A DNA stretch of 62,810 nucleotides from an uncultured Faecalibacterium sp. Its GTDB lineage: Bacteria > Bacillota > Clostridia > Oscillospirales > Ruminococcaceae. Positions 1 to 10,930 of the stretch are shown in pieces. The translations under genes were made by a program, and so were the position numbers. How positions within the stretch are numbered: position 1 is the stretch's first letter; each line of letters starts with the position of its first letter. The notes under the pieces are model-generated. The model worked only from the letters and a program-made list of their open reading frames with translations, ran no database searches and was not told the DNA's origin. Location of the stretch: NCBI GenBank assembly GCA_900539945.1, contig UQDV01000013.1:1-62810 (forward strand). Reading direction: 5' to 3'.

Positions 1-845
1 TGGCCCGTGCCCGCACAGCGGCCGACAGCCGCGAGGAAATGAGCCGGGAGATGGCCCGTCTGGCAGAGCGCAAGGCGGCGGCCGAGAGCGAGTACGACCA
101 GACCGTGGCAAAGCTGTGGGATGAATATCAGCTCTCGGTCAGTCAGGCCGAGGCACTTTGTGTGGAGTTCGGCAGCCTGCCCGCTTTGCGGGCACAGGTG
201 GCCGACCTGCGCGGCAAGATCCGTGCGCTGGGCAGCGTGAACGTGAGCGCCATTGAGGAATACAAAGAGGTCAGGGCGCGGTATGACGCGCTGGTCACCC
301 AGGTGACCGATGTGGAGGAGAGCCGAAATGAGCTGTCCCGCATGATCTCGAAACTCTCAGCTCAGATGCGGGAGATCTTCACCGACAGCTTCCGCGCCAT
401 CAACGAAAACTTTGGCCGCGTCTTTGCCGAGCTGTTCGGCGGCGGCGAAGCCAGCCTGATGCTGGAAGATGAGAGCGATGTGCTCTCCTCCGGCATCGGC
501 ATCCGGGTGGCCCCGCCGGGCAAGGTCATCAAGAATCTGGAGGCCCTTTCCGGCGGCGAACAGGCGCTGGTGGCCATCAGCATCTACTTTGCCATTCTGG
601 CGGTCAACCCGGCTCCGTTCTGCATTCTGGACGAGATCGAGGCAGCACTGGACGACGCCAACGTGGTGCGGTTTGCCCAGTATCTGCGCCGGGTGAGCGA
701 CAAGACCCAGTTCATCGTCATCACCCACCGCCGCGGCACGATGGAAGCTGCCAACGTGCTCTATGGCGTGACCATGCAGGAGGACGGCGTGTCCAAGCTG
801 CTCAAACTGGATCTGGAACAGGTTGACGCGACGCTGGTTTCCTGA
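1..845 (+). CDS. smc: Chromosome segregation protein SMC, C-terminal part (5' truncated by window)
   Basis: The frame is open from base 3, so this is the end of a longer gene cut by the window edge. About 280 residues are visible: the end of the second coiled coil, then the C-terminal half of the ABC-type ATPase head. The signature motif LSGGEQ, a Walker B with LDEIEAALDD and the distal histidine of ITHRRGTMEAA are all present. SMC dimers close their heads on ATP and organise and help segregate the chromosome with ScpA and ScpB. The gene lies directly before ftsY, a pairing seen widely in Firmicutes. Identification is firm because the head motifs and order are specific to SMC. Confidence 0.95.
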   Translation, partial: ARARTAADSREEMSREMARLAERKAAAESEYDQTVAKLWDEYQLSVSQAEALCVEFGSLPALRAQVADLRGKIRALGSVNVSAIEEYKEVRARYDALVTQVTDVEESRNELSRMISKLSAQMREIFTDSFRAINENFGRVFAELFGGGEASLMLEDESDVLSSGIGIRVAPPGKVIKNLEALSGGEQALVAISIYFAILAVNPAPFCILDEIEAALDDANVVRFAQYLRRVSDKTQFIVITHRRGTMEAANVLYGVTMQEDGVSKLLKLDLEQVDATLVS

Positions 846-853
846 TATATAAT
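823..853 (+). promoter_or_regulatory. Possible internal promoter before ftsY
   Basis: TTGACG at 823-828 lies inside the end of smc and TATAAT at 848-853 lies just after its stop. The 19-base spacer is longer than the usual 17, so this is tentative. Confidence 0.35.
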
Positions 854-879
854 AAAAGAAAAATACAAAGGAGGACACC

Positions 880-1818
880 ATGGGGTTCTTCGGATTCGGA
901 AAAAAAGAAAAAGACAAGATGAAAACGGGCCTGGAAAAGACCCGCACCGGCTTCTGGGGCAGCATTATGAATACGCTCACCGGCAGCGTGATCGACGATG
1001 ACATGTACGATGAGCTGGAAGAAAAGCTGATCCTGGCCGATGTGGGCGGCGATGTGGCGGTCCATCTGGTGGACAAGCTGCGCGACCGCGTGCAGGAAAA
1101 GGGCCTCAAGACTGGCGAACAGGCGGCAGATGCCCTGCGCGACATCATTGCCGAAGAGATGACGCCGGAAGCCGAGATGGACCTGAGCGGCAAGCCCGCC
1201 GTCATTCTGGTCATTGGGGTCAACGGCGTGGGCAAGACCACCAGCATTGCCAAACTGGCTGATTACTACACCCGGCAGGGCAAGCGGGTGATGCTGGCTG
1301 CGGGCGATACCTTCCGTGCTGCTGCCAGCGAGCAGCTGGAGATCTGGGCTGACCGCGCAGGGGTGCCCATCGTGAAGGCCGGAGAAGGTGCCGACCCGGC
1401 GGCGGTCATCTTTGACACCGTCAAGTCCGCCACCGCCCGCGGCTACGACATGGTCATTGCCGACACCGCAGGCCGCCTGCACAACAAGTCCAACCTGATG
1501 GCCGAGCTGTCCAAGATCAGCCGCAGCGTCAAAAAGGCGGCCCCGGAGGCCAGCCTGGAGACCCTGCTGGTACTGGACGCCATCACCGGCCAGAACGCCA
1601 TCAGCCAGGCGCGGGAGTTCTGCAAGGCCGCGGATGCCACCGGCATCATCCTGACCAAGCTGGACGGCACCGCCAAGGGCGGCTGCGTCGTGGCGGTCAA
1701 GCAGCGTCTGGGCCTGCCGGTGCGCTTCATCGGCGTGGGCGAGGGCATCGACGACCTGCTGCCCTTCACCCCGGAGGGCTTTGTGGAAGAGCTGCTGCCG
1801 CGTGAGTGGAAGCACTGA
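880..1818 (+). CDS. ftsY: Signal recognition particle receptor FtsY
   Basis: The product is 312 aa. It is the SRP receptor GTPase that docks ribosome-SRP complexes at the membrane for co-translational insertion. After a short basic N-terminus it has the NG domain: G1 GVNGVGKTT near residue 112, the DTFRAAA motif, DTAGRLH near 194 and TKLDGTAKGG near 257. The long acidic A domain of E. coli FtsY is absent, as is usual in Firmicutes. The start is supported by AAAGGAGG seven bases upstream. It follows smc by 34 bases and is probably co-transcribed with it. Confidence 0.96.
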   Translation: MGFFGFGKKEKDKMKTGLEKTRTGFWGSIMNTLTGSVIDDDMYDELEEKLILADVGGDVAVHLVDKLRDRVQEKGLKTGEQAADALRDIIAEEMTPEAEMDLSGKPAVILVIGVNGVGKTTSIAKLADYYTRQGKRVMLAAGDTFRAAASEQLEIWADRAGVPIVKAGEGADPAAVIFDTVKSATARGYDMVIADTAGRLHNKSNLMAELSKISRSVKKAAPEASLETLLVLDAITGQNAISQAREFCKAADATGIILTKLDGTAKGGCVVAVKQRLGLPVRFIGVGEGIDDLLPFTPEGFVEELLPREWKH

Positions 1819-1882
1819 CCCTCTCACCGTCCCGTCCGCATCCTGCGGCGCGGGGACGGAACTCCCCCCGAACGGGGAGCTT
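1817..1882. repeat. Truncated copy of a dispersed hairpin repeat
   Basis: Between ftsY and rdgB lie ACCCTCTCACCGTC, a CCGTCCC...GGGGACGG hairpin and a CTCCCC...CGGGGAG hairpin. The left end and the CTCCC stem resemble the two longer repeats at 12233-12354 and 38685-38814. The right end of the repeat is missing here. Confidence 0.5.
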
Positions 1883-1900
1883 GGAAAAAAGGAGAAACCA

Positions 1901-2578
1901 ATGAAAATTTGTGCAGCCACCGGCAATGCCGGAAAGCTCCGCGAACTGCGCCGCATCCTGGAAGCGCAGGGCCACGAGGTGGTGAGCCAGAAGGAACTGG
2001 GCATCACCATCGAGCCGGACGAGACGGGCACCACCTTTGCAGAGAATGCCCTCATCAAGGCTGAAACGATCTGCAAGGTCAGCGGTCTGCCCACCATCGC
2101 CGATGATTCCGGCCTGTGTGTGGACGCACTGGGCGGTGCACCCGGCGTCTACAGTGCCCGTTACTGCGGCCACCACGGCGATGACGAGGCCAACAACGAC
2201 AAGCTGCTGGACGCCATGAAGGAGGTCCCGGAGGGAAAGCGCGGGGCAAAGTTTGTTTCGGCGGTGTGCTTCATCCTGCCGGACGGCCGACACCTGACCT
2301 GCATGGGCGAGTGTCCGGGCAGCATCGCCTTCGAGCGGCTGAACGGAGACTACGGTTTCGGGTACGACCCGCTGTTCATCCCCGCAGACTGCGGCGTGGG
2401 CAAGCGGGACAAGCGCCCCAACACCGAGCACCGCAGCTATGCCCAGCTGACCCCGGACGAAAAGGACGCCATCAGCCACCGCGGCAACGCGCTGGCTGCG
2501 CTGGAAAAGCAGCTGCCGGGGTTTCTGGCAGCGCCGGAGGTTCTTGGGCAGGTGTCCCAGAAAGTGGAGCTTCGGTAA
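1901..2578 (+). CDS. rdgB: RdgB/HAM1 family XTP/dITP diphosphatase
   Basis: The product is 225 aa. It hydrolyses non-canonical purine nucleoside triphosphates (XTP, dITP, ITP) to monophosphates and so keeps them out of DNA and RNA. The Ham1 fold is marked by TGNAGKL at residues 7-13, the metal-binding DDSGLCVDAL near 70, GYDPLF near 155, and SHRGNAL near the end. The frame stays open upstream of 1901, but the ATG at 1901 has GGAGAAACC just before it and begins exactly where family members begin. About 20 extra residues follow the usual C-terminus. It lies 82 bases after ftsY, across a hairpin repeat. Confidence 0.95.
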   Translation: MKICAATGNAGKLRELRRILEAQGHEVVSQKELGITIEPDETGTTFAENALIKAETICKVSGLPTIADDSGLCVDALGGAPGVYSARYCGHHGDDEANNDKLLDAMKEVPEGKRGAKFVSAVCFILPDGRHLTCMGECPGSIAFERLNGDYGFGYDPLFIPADCGVGKRDKRPNTEHRSYAQLTPDEKDAISHRGNALAALEKQLPGFLAAPEVLGQVSQKVELR

Positions 2579-2807
2579 AATTCACTCTTTCACCGGGAGG
2601 GTCGTGACGGGAAAATGCAGAAGGAACGGTTCCTGCATCTTCCGGTAGGGGCTCTTCTCGTGAAAATGCGTTTGGAGCGGCCCGCAGGCCGCGACAAACG
2701 CCCTATAAAAAAATCAATTCCTTAAATTATGGCCAGAGCGTGAGCGGAGGCCATTTCAAACCGTAACCTGACCGAACAGTAAACCTGAAATATAAAGGAG
2801 AAACATT

Positions 2808-3104
2808 ATGCTGACGAGCAAACAGCGCGCCATTCTGCGCGGCAAGGCAAACACCATGGACCCCGTTTACATTGTGGGCAAGGGTGAGATCGACGACACC
2901 ATGGTCCAGGGCGTGAAGGACTGCCTGGACGCCCGCGAACTCATCAAGCTCAAGGTGCTGGAAAACAGCATGTACAACGCCCGCGAGGCTTCCCAGCTGC
3001 TGGCCGAGGCCACCGGTGCGGACTGCGTGCAGGTGATCGGCTCCAAGTTCGTGCTGTACCTGCAGAAGAAAAAGGACAGCGCCTACGCCGACCTGCTGAA
3101 GTAA
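2808..3104 (+). CDS. yhbY: YhbY-type RNA-binding protein (CRM domain)
   Basis: The product is 98 aa, the usual length for the single-domain CRM family. These proteins bind pre-50S particles and act in ribosome assembly. The N-terminal LTSKQRAILRGKAN, the central VYIVGKGEID and the C-terminal GSKFVLYLQKK are family hallmarks. The start has AAAGGAG eight bases upstream. A 229-base gap separates it from rdgB. That gap holds a weak ATGCAG...CTGCAT hairpin (2614-2638) and no coding sequence I can support. nadD begins two bases after its stop, so the two are translationally linked. Confidence 0.93.
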   Translation: MLTSKQRAILRGKANTMDPVYIVGKGEIDDTMVQGVKDCLDARELIKLKVLENSMYNAREASQLLAEATGADCVQVIGSKFVLYLQKKKDSAYADLLK

Positions 3105-3105
3105 G

Positions 3106-3732
3106 ATGAAAACGCTGCTCTATGGCGGCAGCTTCGACCCGCCCCACAACGGCCACCTGAACAACCTGCGGGCCGCTGCTGCCTGTGTCCGCCCGGACCG
3201 GGTGGTGGTGATGCCGGCAGGGCTTTCGCCCTTCAAACAGCACACGGCTGCCCCGGCGGCGCTGCGGCTGGAGATGTGCGGCTGCTTCCGGCAGCTGGCA
3301 CAGGGGGAGGAGGCCGTGACCCCGCAGCTGGAAGTCAGCAGCTGGGAGATCGCCCAGGCCGAGGCGGGCCGCCGCAACTACACGGTGCTCACGGTGGAGA
3401 TGCTGGCAGCGCAGGACCCGGAAGGGGAATTGTATCTGGCCGTCGGCAGCGATATGCTGCTCAGCTTTGACGGCTGGCACCGCTGGCAGGACATCCTGCG
3501 GCTGGCCCATCTGGTGGTGACCAGCCGCAATGCAGGCGACGCCCCGGAGCTGTGCGCCAAGGCCCGGCAGCTGGACCCGGCGGGGCAGCGCATTTTGTTT
3601 GCCCCGGTCACGGCCCTGCCCATGGCGTCCAGTGTCCTCCGCCAGCGCCTTGCCGCCGGGGAGGACTGCGCGGAGGAACTGCCGGAAGCGGTGCGCGCCG
3701 TCATCCGGCGGGAGCATCTGTACCAAACGTAA
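3106..3732 (+). CDS. nadD: Nicotinate-nucleotide adenylyltransferase NadD
   Basis: The product is 208 aa. It joins nicotinate mononucleotide and ATP to give deamido-NAD, a step shared by de novo and salvage NAD synthesis. The nucleotidyltransferase motif GGSFDPPHNGHL is at residues 7-18. A serine-rich motif, ASSVLRQRL, sits where the family has ISSTxIR. Its start is one base past the yhbY stop with only a weak ribosome site, which suggests coupled translation. The order yhbY-nadD-yqeK-LCP-rsfS is the standard Firmicutes cluster. Confidence 0.95.
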   Translation: MKTLLYGGSFDPPHNGHLNNLRAAAACVRPDRVVVMPAGLSPFKQHTAAPAALRLEMCGCFRQLAQGEEAVTPQLEVSSWEIAQAEAGRRNYTVLTVEMLAAQDPEGELYLAVGSDMLLSFDGWHRWQDILRLAHLVVTSRNAGDAPELCAKARQLDPAGQRILFAPVTALPMASSVLRQRLAAGEDCAEELPEAVRAVIRREHLYQT

Positions 3733-3747
3733 AGGAAGTACCACGCA

Positions 3748-4332
3748 ATGAACCTCAAACAGGCAAAGGAGCTTGTGCGCAGCCGCCTGAGCGACAAGCG
3801 CTACGAGCATACCATCAATGTGAAAAAAATGGCCGTCAAGCTGGCAAAGCACTACGGTGCCGACGAGGAGCAGGCGGCGCTGGCCGCCCTGCTGCACGAC
3901 GCGGCCAAGGAGATCAGCAAGGAAGAGATGCGCGCCATCATGCAGGCGCACCCGGAATACGCCGAGGGCGGGGAAGCGCGCCCCACGCCGGTGTGGCACG
4001 GCGTGTGCGCGTCCATTCTGGCCCGCACCGAATGGGGCGTGACCGACGAAGCCGTGCTCAGCGCCATTGCCTGCCATACGGCGGGCAAGCCGGGCATGAC
4101 CCAGCTGGACAAGATCCTGTATCTGGCCGATATGACCAGCGCCGAGCGGGACTGGCCCGGTGTGGAAAAGCTGCGCAAGCTGGAGCTGAAGGACCTGGAC
4201 GCGGCTATGCTGGCGGCCCTGAAGCAGACCAACGATTTTGTGCTCTCCCAGGGCAAACCGCTGGACCCCATGTCAAAAGCTGCCTACGAGGATATTCTGG
4301 CCCACAGTGCACAGAATGGAGAAAACGCTTAA
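3748..4332 (+). CDS. yqeK: YqeK family HD-domain hydrolase (Ap4A hydrolase)
   Basis: The product is 194 aa. Family members are symmetric diadenosine tetraphosphate hydrolases with an HD metal site. Visible landmarks are KRYEHTINV near residue 18, LLHDAAKEIS near 48, CHTAGKPGMTQLDKILYLAD near 109, and DPMSKAAYEDI close to the end. The start has AAAGGAAG ten bases upstream. It sits between nadD and the LCP gene as in Bacillus and most Clostridia. The Ap4A role comes from characterised homologues. Confidence 0.92.
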   Translation: MNLKQAKELVRSRLSDKRYEHTINVKKMAVKLAKHYGADEEQAALAALLHDAAKEISKEEMRAIMQAHPEYAEGGEARPTPVWHGVCASILARTEWGVTDEAVLSAIACHTAGKPGMTQLDKILYLADMTSAERDWPGVEKLRKLELKDLDAAMLAALKQTNDFVLSQGKPLDPMSKAAYEDILAHSAQNGENA

Positions 4333-4364
4333 AAACCGTTGCAGGGGCAGGGCTGCAAAACCGA

Positions 4365-4393
4365 TTGCAGATTCTGCCGGACGATGCTATACT
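4365..4393 (+). promoter_or_regulatory. Sigma-A promoter for the LCP gene
   Basis: TTGCAG at 4365-4370 and TATACT at 4388-4393 are separated by exactly 17 bases. It lies in the gap after yqeK and would drive the LCP gene and rsfS. Confidence 0.7.
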
Positions 4394-4466
4394 ATGACGT
4401 ATGACAGGTTTTTGCAGAGAACTGCGTTTTTCTGCAGCACCGTGAAAGCTGAAGGAGCCTAAAAAC

Positions 4467-5861
4467 ATGAGTCAAGCGCCACGCCGCATTAACACAGACC
4501 GCTCGCTGCACCGGCCGGATCAGGCCGCAAAGGCCGCCCCGCGCCCGGCTGCCGGAACGACCGGAACATCCGGCAGACCGACTGCAGGCAGCACGTCCGG
4601 CAGCGGACGCAGCGCGCCGCCGCGCCATTCGGCACAGCCGGCCCGGCAGGTTGAACCGCCCCGCCGCCGCAAGAAAAAGAAAAAAACTCCGCTCTGGCTG
4701 CCGTTTGCGGTGGTCATGGCGGTGATCGCCGTGGTGTCGGGCGTCGTAGTGTACGGTGTGAGCATGTTGAACAAGGTGGAGGACAGCCTCCGCCCGGACG
4801 ACAGCACCCCCACCATTCAGGAAGAGGTCAAGACCGCCGAGGAGTACAAGGGCGATGTGGTGAACATCCTGGTCTGCGGCATCGACTACGAGGAAGGCCG
4901 CAACTACAGCGATGCCAGCTCCAACGACGGCATGACGGATATGATCCTGTACTGCCAGTTCGACATCAAGAACGGGGCGCTGCACATGCTGCAGATCCCC
5001 CGCAACAGTCTGGTGGCCACTCAGAACAGAAAGATCACCCTGTCCAACGGCAAGACCTACGCCGCCTCCAACTACCAGATCAACTCGGTGGCTCTGTCCA
5101 ACGGCGGAAGCATCGCCGCGCTGGCTGATGTGATCTACGACCAGTACCGCCTGCCCGTGGACTACTACGTCAGCGTGGACATGCAGGCACTGGTGGAAAT
5201 GGTGGACAACTTCGGCGGCATCGAGGTGTATATCCCCCACGATATGTCCTACGGCGGCAGCAAGCTGATCAAGGGCTACCGCAATCTGGACGGCGCCTCG
5301 GCTGAGTTCTTCGTGCGCTGCCGCCACGGCGACGGCTACGCCAACTCGGATCTCGACCGCCTGAACATGCAGCGTTATTTCTACGCCGGCCTGTTCAAGC
5401 GTGCCCGCTCCATGGGCGTGACCGACATCCTGAACCAGCTGCCGCTGGTGTTCAAGAACTATATCAAGACGGATATGGACATCTCCACCATCGCAAAGCT
5501 GGTGGTGTCCTTCCTGAAGATCGACAGTTCCAACATCATCCTGGCCCAGACGCCGGTGTTCATGGGCGTGCCCAACGTGGGCAAGACCGACAGCTTTGAC
5601 GGCTACTCCTGCGTGGTGCCGGATGCCGGTTCCATTGCAGCGCTGCTCAACCAGTATTTCTGCACCTACACCGGCCCCATCGACGTGAGCGAGATGCACC
5701 TCGTCACCGACCAGTGGCCCCACGGCACCGCTTCCACGGACGCCAACGTGCAGTATATGGGCCGCATCGACAAGGAGTCGGACGATGCCATCCTGAACGG
5801 CAACACCGATCTTTCCGGCGCTGTGACCACCGACGGTCAGGCTGCCGGTTCCGCAAACTGA
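4467..5861 (+). CDS. LytR-CpsA-Psr (LCP) family cell-wall glycopolymer ligase
   Basis: The product is 464 aa. A disordered Pro/Ala/Ser-rich cytoplasmic head of about 70 residues ends in RRRKKKKK. One transmembrane helix follows (about 75-97), then an extracellular LCP domain. LCP enzymes move lipid-linked teichoic acid or capsule polymers onto peptidoglycan. Consistent motifs are VNILVCGID, DGMTDMILYCQFD, IPRNSLV, and RCRHGDGYANSDLDRLNMQR. A short acidic low-complexity tail ends the protein. AAGGAG precedes the ATG. Its place between yqeK and rsfS is usual. Which polymer it attaches cannot be told from the sequence. Confidence 0.92.
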   Translation: MSQAPRRINTDRSLHRPDQAAKAAPRPAAGTTGTSGRPTAGSTSGSGRSAPPRHSAQPARQVEPPRRRKKKKKTPLWLPFAVVMAVIAVVSGVVVYGVSMLNKVEDSLRPDDSTPTIQEEVKTAEEYKGDVVNILVCGIDYEEGRNYSDASSNDGMTDMILYCQFDIKNGALHMLQIPRNSLVATQNRKITLSNGKTYAASNYQINSVALSNGGSIAALADVIYDQYRLPVDYYVSVDMQALVEMVDNFGGIEVYIPHDMSYGGSKLIKGYRNLDGASAEFFVRCRHGDGYANSDLDRLNMQRYFYAGLFKRARSMGVTDILNQLPLVFKNYIKTDMDISTIAKLVVSFLKIDSSNIILAQTPVFMGVPNVGKTDSFDGYSCVVPDAGSIAALLNQYFCTYTGPIDVSEMHLVTDQWPHGTASTDANVQYMGRIDKESDDAILNGNTDLSGAVTTDGQAAGSAN

Positions 5862-5869
5862 ACCTGACA

Positions 5870-5899
5870 GGCGCTTTCCGCGTGCCGGAAAGCCCTTTT
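5870..5899 (+). terminator. Intrinsic terminator or attenuator between the LCP gene and rsfS
   Basis: GCGCTTTCCG pairs with CGGAAAGCCC around a short loop and is followed by TTTT. The short U run suggests partial read-through into rsfS. Confidence 0.55.
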
Positions 5900-5916
5900 A
5901 CAGAAGGGAGAAACCT

Positions 5917-6300
5917 ATGGAAAATTTCAACGACAGCAAGGCCCTTGCCATTGAGATCGCCAAGATCCTGGACAAGAAAAAGGCCCACGATGTGCGGGTG
6001 CTCAAGGTGGAGAGCCTGACCGTCCTCACCGATTACTTTGTCATCGCCTCCGGCACCTCCACCACCCAGGTGGCATCTCTGGCCGACGAGGTGGAGTTCG
6101 AGCTCTCGCAGAAGGGTCTGGAGCCCTACAGCACCGAGGGCTACGACTCCAAGAACTGGGTGCTGCTGGACTACTCCAACGTCATCGTGCACGTCTTTGT
6201 GCCCAACACCCGCACCTATTACGATCTGGAACACCTGTGGGCCGACGGCGAGCCGGTGGATATTTCGGAGTACCTGACCCCGGATAGCACCATCGAGTAA
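5917..6300 (+). CDS. rsfS: Ribosomal silencing factor RsfS (RsfA/Iojap)
   Basis: The product is 127 aa. It binds L14 on the 50S subunit and blocks subunit joining when nutrients are scarce. Family motifs are LDKKKAHDVRVLKV, LTDYFVIASGTS, and the C-terminal WVLLDYSNVIVHVF followed by YYDLEHLWAD. The start has AAGGGAG nine bases upstream. It closes the nadD-yqeK-LCP-rsfS cluster, in the usual order, and precedes leuS. Confidence 0.95.
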   Translation: MENFNDSKALAIEIAKILDKKKAHDVRVLKVESLTVLTDYFVIASGTSTTQVASLADEVEFELSQKGLEPYSTEGYDSKNWVLLDYSNVIVHVFVPNTRTYYDLEHLWADGEPVDISEYLTPDSTIE

Positions 6301-6308
6301 AAAAGGGA

Positions 6309-6326
6309 TTAAGGCAGCTGCCTTAA
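6309..6326. other. 18-bp perfect palindrome between rsfS and leuS
   Basis: TTAAGGCAGCTGCCTTAA is a perfect palindrome with no loop, eight bases past the rsfS stop and 58 bases before the leuS ATG. There is no T-tract, so it does not look like a terminator. It could be an operator or chance. Confidence 0.5.
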
Positions 6327-6384
6327 ACATAAATCATTCCGATCGCGGTATTTGCAAAAGAAAAGTCTGGAGCTGATTACAAAC

Positions 6385-8934
<2,550 letters not shown>

Positions 8935-9063
8935 GAACTGCTGCTCCGCTGAAAAAGCGTGAACATATCATCACCCGCGGAGGCGGACCGGCGCGCAGAA
9001 CACCCGGGAACGGTTGTTCAAAATCTTTTCAAAAGTTTTGAGCAAAAAACTTTCAAAAAAAGG

Positions 9064-9092
9064 TTGACGAACCGGATAAAATGCGCTATACT
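9064..9092 (+). promoter_or_regulatory. Sigma-A promoter for rpsU
   Basis: TTGACG at 9064-9069 and TATACT at 9087-9092 have a 17-base spacer. It follows an A/T-rich imperfect inverted repeat near 9013-9046 that may end leuS transcription. Confidence 0.75.
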
Positions 9093-9155
9093 GTCTACTG
9101 TTAGTTACCATGTAACAACGAAATTCCTGCCTCACGGTCCAAGGGAGGGAATAAG

Positions 9156-9332
9156 ATGTCGGAAATTCGTGTTAAAGAGGGCGAGTCGCTGGAGAGCGCA
9201 CTGCGTCGCTTCAAGCGCAGCACTGCCCGCAGCGGTGTGCTCGCAGAGGTCCGTAAGCGCGAGGCTTACGAGAAGCCGTCTGTTAAGCGCAAGAAGAAGT
9301 CCGAAGCAGCCCGCAAGCGTAAGTTCAAGTAA
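9156..9332 (+). CDS. rpsU: 30S ribosomal protein S21
   Basis: The product is 58 aa, short and very basic, and matches bS21 along its length: it begins [20 protein letters not shown] and ends in a Lys/Arg-rich tail, RKRKFK. S21 sits near the 3' end of 16S rRNA and helps start translation. AAGGGAGGG lies about eight bases before the ATG. It is monocistronic, with its own promoter upstream and a strong terminator downstream. The codons are those of a highly expressed gene. Confidence 0.95.
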   Translation: MSEIRVKEGESLESALRRFKRSTARSGVLAEVRKREAYEKPSVKRKKKSEAARKRKFK

Positions 9333-9390
9333 TTAACTGCTTGAAATCGCACGTTGCTTTTGATTTCAAACGCGTTGCTAACGCCGATGT

Positions 9391-9424
9391 AGGAGAGCCT
9401 GTTCTGCAGGCTCTCCTATTTTCA
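9391..9424 (+). terminator. Intrinsic terminator of rpsU
   Basis: AGGAGAGCCTG and CAGGCTCTCCT form an 11-bp perfect stem around a short loop, followed by ATTTTCATTT. Confidence 0.85.
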
Positions 9425-9441
9425 TTTCAGGGAGAACTACT

Positions 9442-9945
9442 ATGCTCATCACCCCCGAATACGTTTTCAAGGACGTGACCCACATCACGCCGGAATGGCT
9501 GGCACAAAAGGGCATCCGGGCACTGGTGCTGGACATCGACAACACCCTCACCGCCGACCGCAGCCAGGAGCTGCCGGACGAGGTGGCCGGGTGGCTGGAC
9601 ACCATGCGCAAAGCCGGGGTCCGGCTGACCATCGTGTCCAACGGGGCCGAAAAGCGGGTGCGTCCCTTTGCGCAGAAGCTGGGCCTTGCCTATCTGTACC
9701 GCTCGGCCAAGCCCCTGCCCTTTGCGCTGATGGCGGCACAGCACCGCATGGGCGTGAAGCACAGCCAGATGGCCATGGTGGGCGACCAGCTCTATGCCGA
9801 CCGGATGGCTGCCGCCCTGTACGGCATCCCCGGCCTGATGGTGATCCCCCGCGGCCCGGACCTGGGCGCGCAGGTCATCCTCAAGCGCAAGTGGGAGAAA
9901 AAACACTGGCAGGAATATTACGACCGGGGAGGGAAGACCCTGTGA
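9442..9945 (+). CDS. yqeG: YqeG family HAD-IIIA phosphatase
   Basis: The product is 167 aa. It belongs to the small HAD phosphatases typed by B. subtilis YqeG. HAD motif I reads LDIDNTLT near residues 30-37, motif II is TIVSNGAEKRV near 69, a lysine-bearing segment RSAKPLPFAL follows near 93, and motif III is MVGDQLYADRMAA near 112. The physiological substrate is not known from sequence; homologues are linked to phosphatidylglycerol phosphate hydrolysis. GGGAGAA precedes the ATG. Its stop overlaps the GTG of the next gene by four bases, so the two are translated together. Confidence 0.88.
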   Translation: MLITPEYVFKDVTHITPEWLAQKGIRALVLDIDNTLTADRSQELPDEVAGWLDTMRKAGVRLTIVSNGAEKRVRPFAQKLGLAYLYRSAKPLPFALMAAQHRMGVKHSQMAMVGDQLYADRMAAALYGIPGLMVIPRGPDLGAQVILKRKWEKKHWQEYYDRGGKTL

Positions 9946-10823
9946 GCGACGATTGGAAGATCCGGTTCGGCACGGCCGGCACCAGCGACAGCTTTGCCGC
10001 CCAGGGGTACAAGACCAGCCTGGAGGTGCCGGAATACACCGCAAAGATGGGCCTGAATGCCTTTGAGTACCAGTGCGGGCGCGGGGTGCGCCTGGGGCTG
10101 GACAAGGCCGCGAAGATGGCCGCCCTTGCCGCCCCGAAGGACATTCTGTTCAGTGTGCACGCGCCCTATTACATCAGCATGTCCAGCCTGGAAGAGGACA
10201 AGCGGCTGAACAGCATCCAGCACCTGCTGCAGAGCGCGGCGGTGTGCCGGGCGCTGGGCGGAAAACGCATCATCTTCCATTCCGGCAGCTGCGGCAAGCA
10301 GAGCCGGGAAGCGGCCCTTGAAAAAGCGCTGGACACCATGCGCCGTGCCGTGGAAGCACTGGATGAGGCGGGCTTTGCCGACATGACCCTCTGCCCGGAG
10401 ACGATGGGCAAGGTGGGCCAGCTGGGCACGCTGGACGAGGTGCTGGCCCTGTGCGGTGTGGATGAGCGCATCACGCCCTGCATCGACTTCGGGCACCTGA
10501 ACGCCCGCACGCTGGGCGGCATCCAGTCCAAGGCCGATTATGCCGCCATCCTCGACCGCATGGCCGAGGCACTGGGGGATGAGCGTGCCCGGCGGTTCCA
10601 TGTGCATTTTTCCCGCATCGAGTATTTCAAGGGCGGCGAAAAACGGCACTGGACCTTTGCCGAGACCCAGTTCGGCCCGGAGCCGCAGCCGCTGATGGAG
10701 CTGCTGGCAGAGCGCGGGCTGGCCCCGGTGGTCATTTGCGAGAGCGCGGGCACCCAGGCCGAGGACGCCTGCACCATGCAGCAGATGTACCGTGCAGCGC
10801 GGGATTTGAGAAAAATTTTGTGA
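9942..10823 (+). CDS. nfo: Endonuclease IV-like TIM-barrel AP endonuclease
   Basis: The product is 293 aa, starting at a GTG that overlaps the yqeG stop (GTGA) and is preceded by GGGGAGGG. The AP2Ec TIM barrel carries the expected metal ligands: SVHAPYY near 72, FHSGSCG near 111, CPETMGK near 151, CIDFGHLNA near 181, HVHFSRIEYF near 219 and ICESAG near 265. Endonuclease IV cuts DNA 5' of abasic sites in base excision repair. The sequence is closer to the clostridial deoxyribonuclease IV/TIM-barrel group than to E. coli Nfo, so the symbol is given with some reserve. Confidence 0.82.
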   Translation: MSDDWKIRFGTAGTSDSFAAQGYKTSLEVPEYTAKMGLNAFEYQCGRGVRLGLDKAAKMAALAAPKDILFSVHAPYYISMSSLEEDKRLNSIQHLLQSAAVCRALGGKRIIFHSGSCGKQSREAALEKALDTMRRAVEALDEAGFADMTLCPETMGKVGQLGTLDEVLALCGVDERITPCIDFGHLNARTLGGIQSKADYAAILDRMAEALGDERARRFHVHFSRIEYFKGGEKRHWTFAETQFGPEPQPLMELLAERGLAPVVICESAGTQAEDACTMQQMYRAARDLRKIL

Positions 10824-10850
10824 TTTCATCGTGTTTTTTGCCGAAACCCC

Positions 10851-10879
10851 TTGCCAAACGGCAGCGGATTGGGTAAAAT
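10851..10879 (+). promoter_or_regulatory. Sigma-A promoter for efp
   Basis: TTGCCA at 10851-10856 and TAAAAT at 10874-10879 have a 17-base spacer, 51 bases before the efp ATG. Confidence 0.7.
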
Positions 10880-10930
10880 AAATAAAGATATGCGATAAGC
10901 ATTTGAGATTAAATTTATGGAGGAATTCCT

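Noticed and set aside
6301..6384. T-box leader before leuS
   Set aside because: The gap is only 84 bases, with no T-box bulge sequence, no specifier loop and no terminator. Only a palindrome is present.
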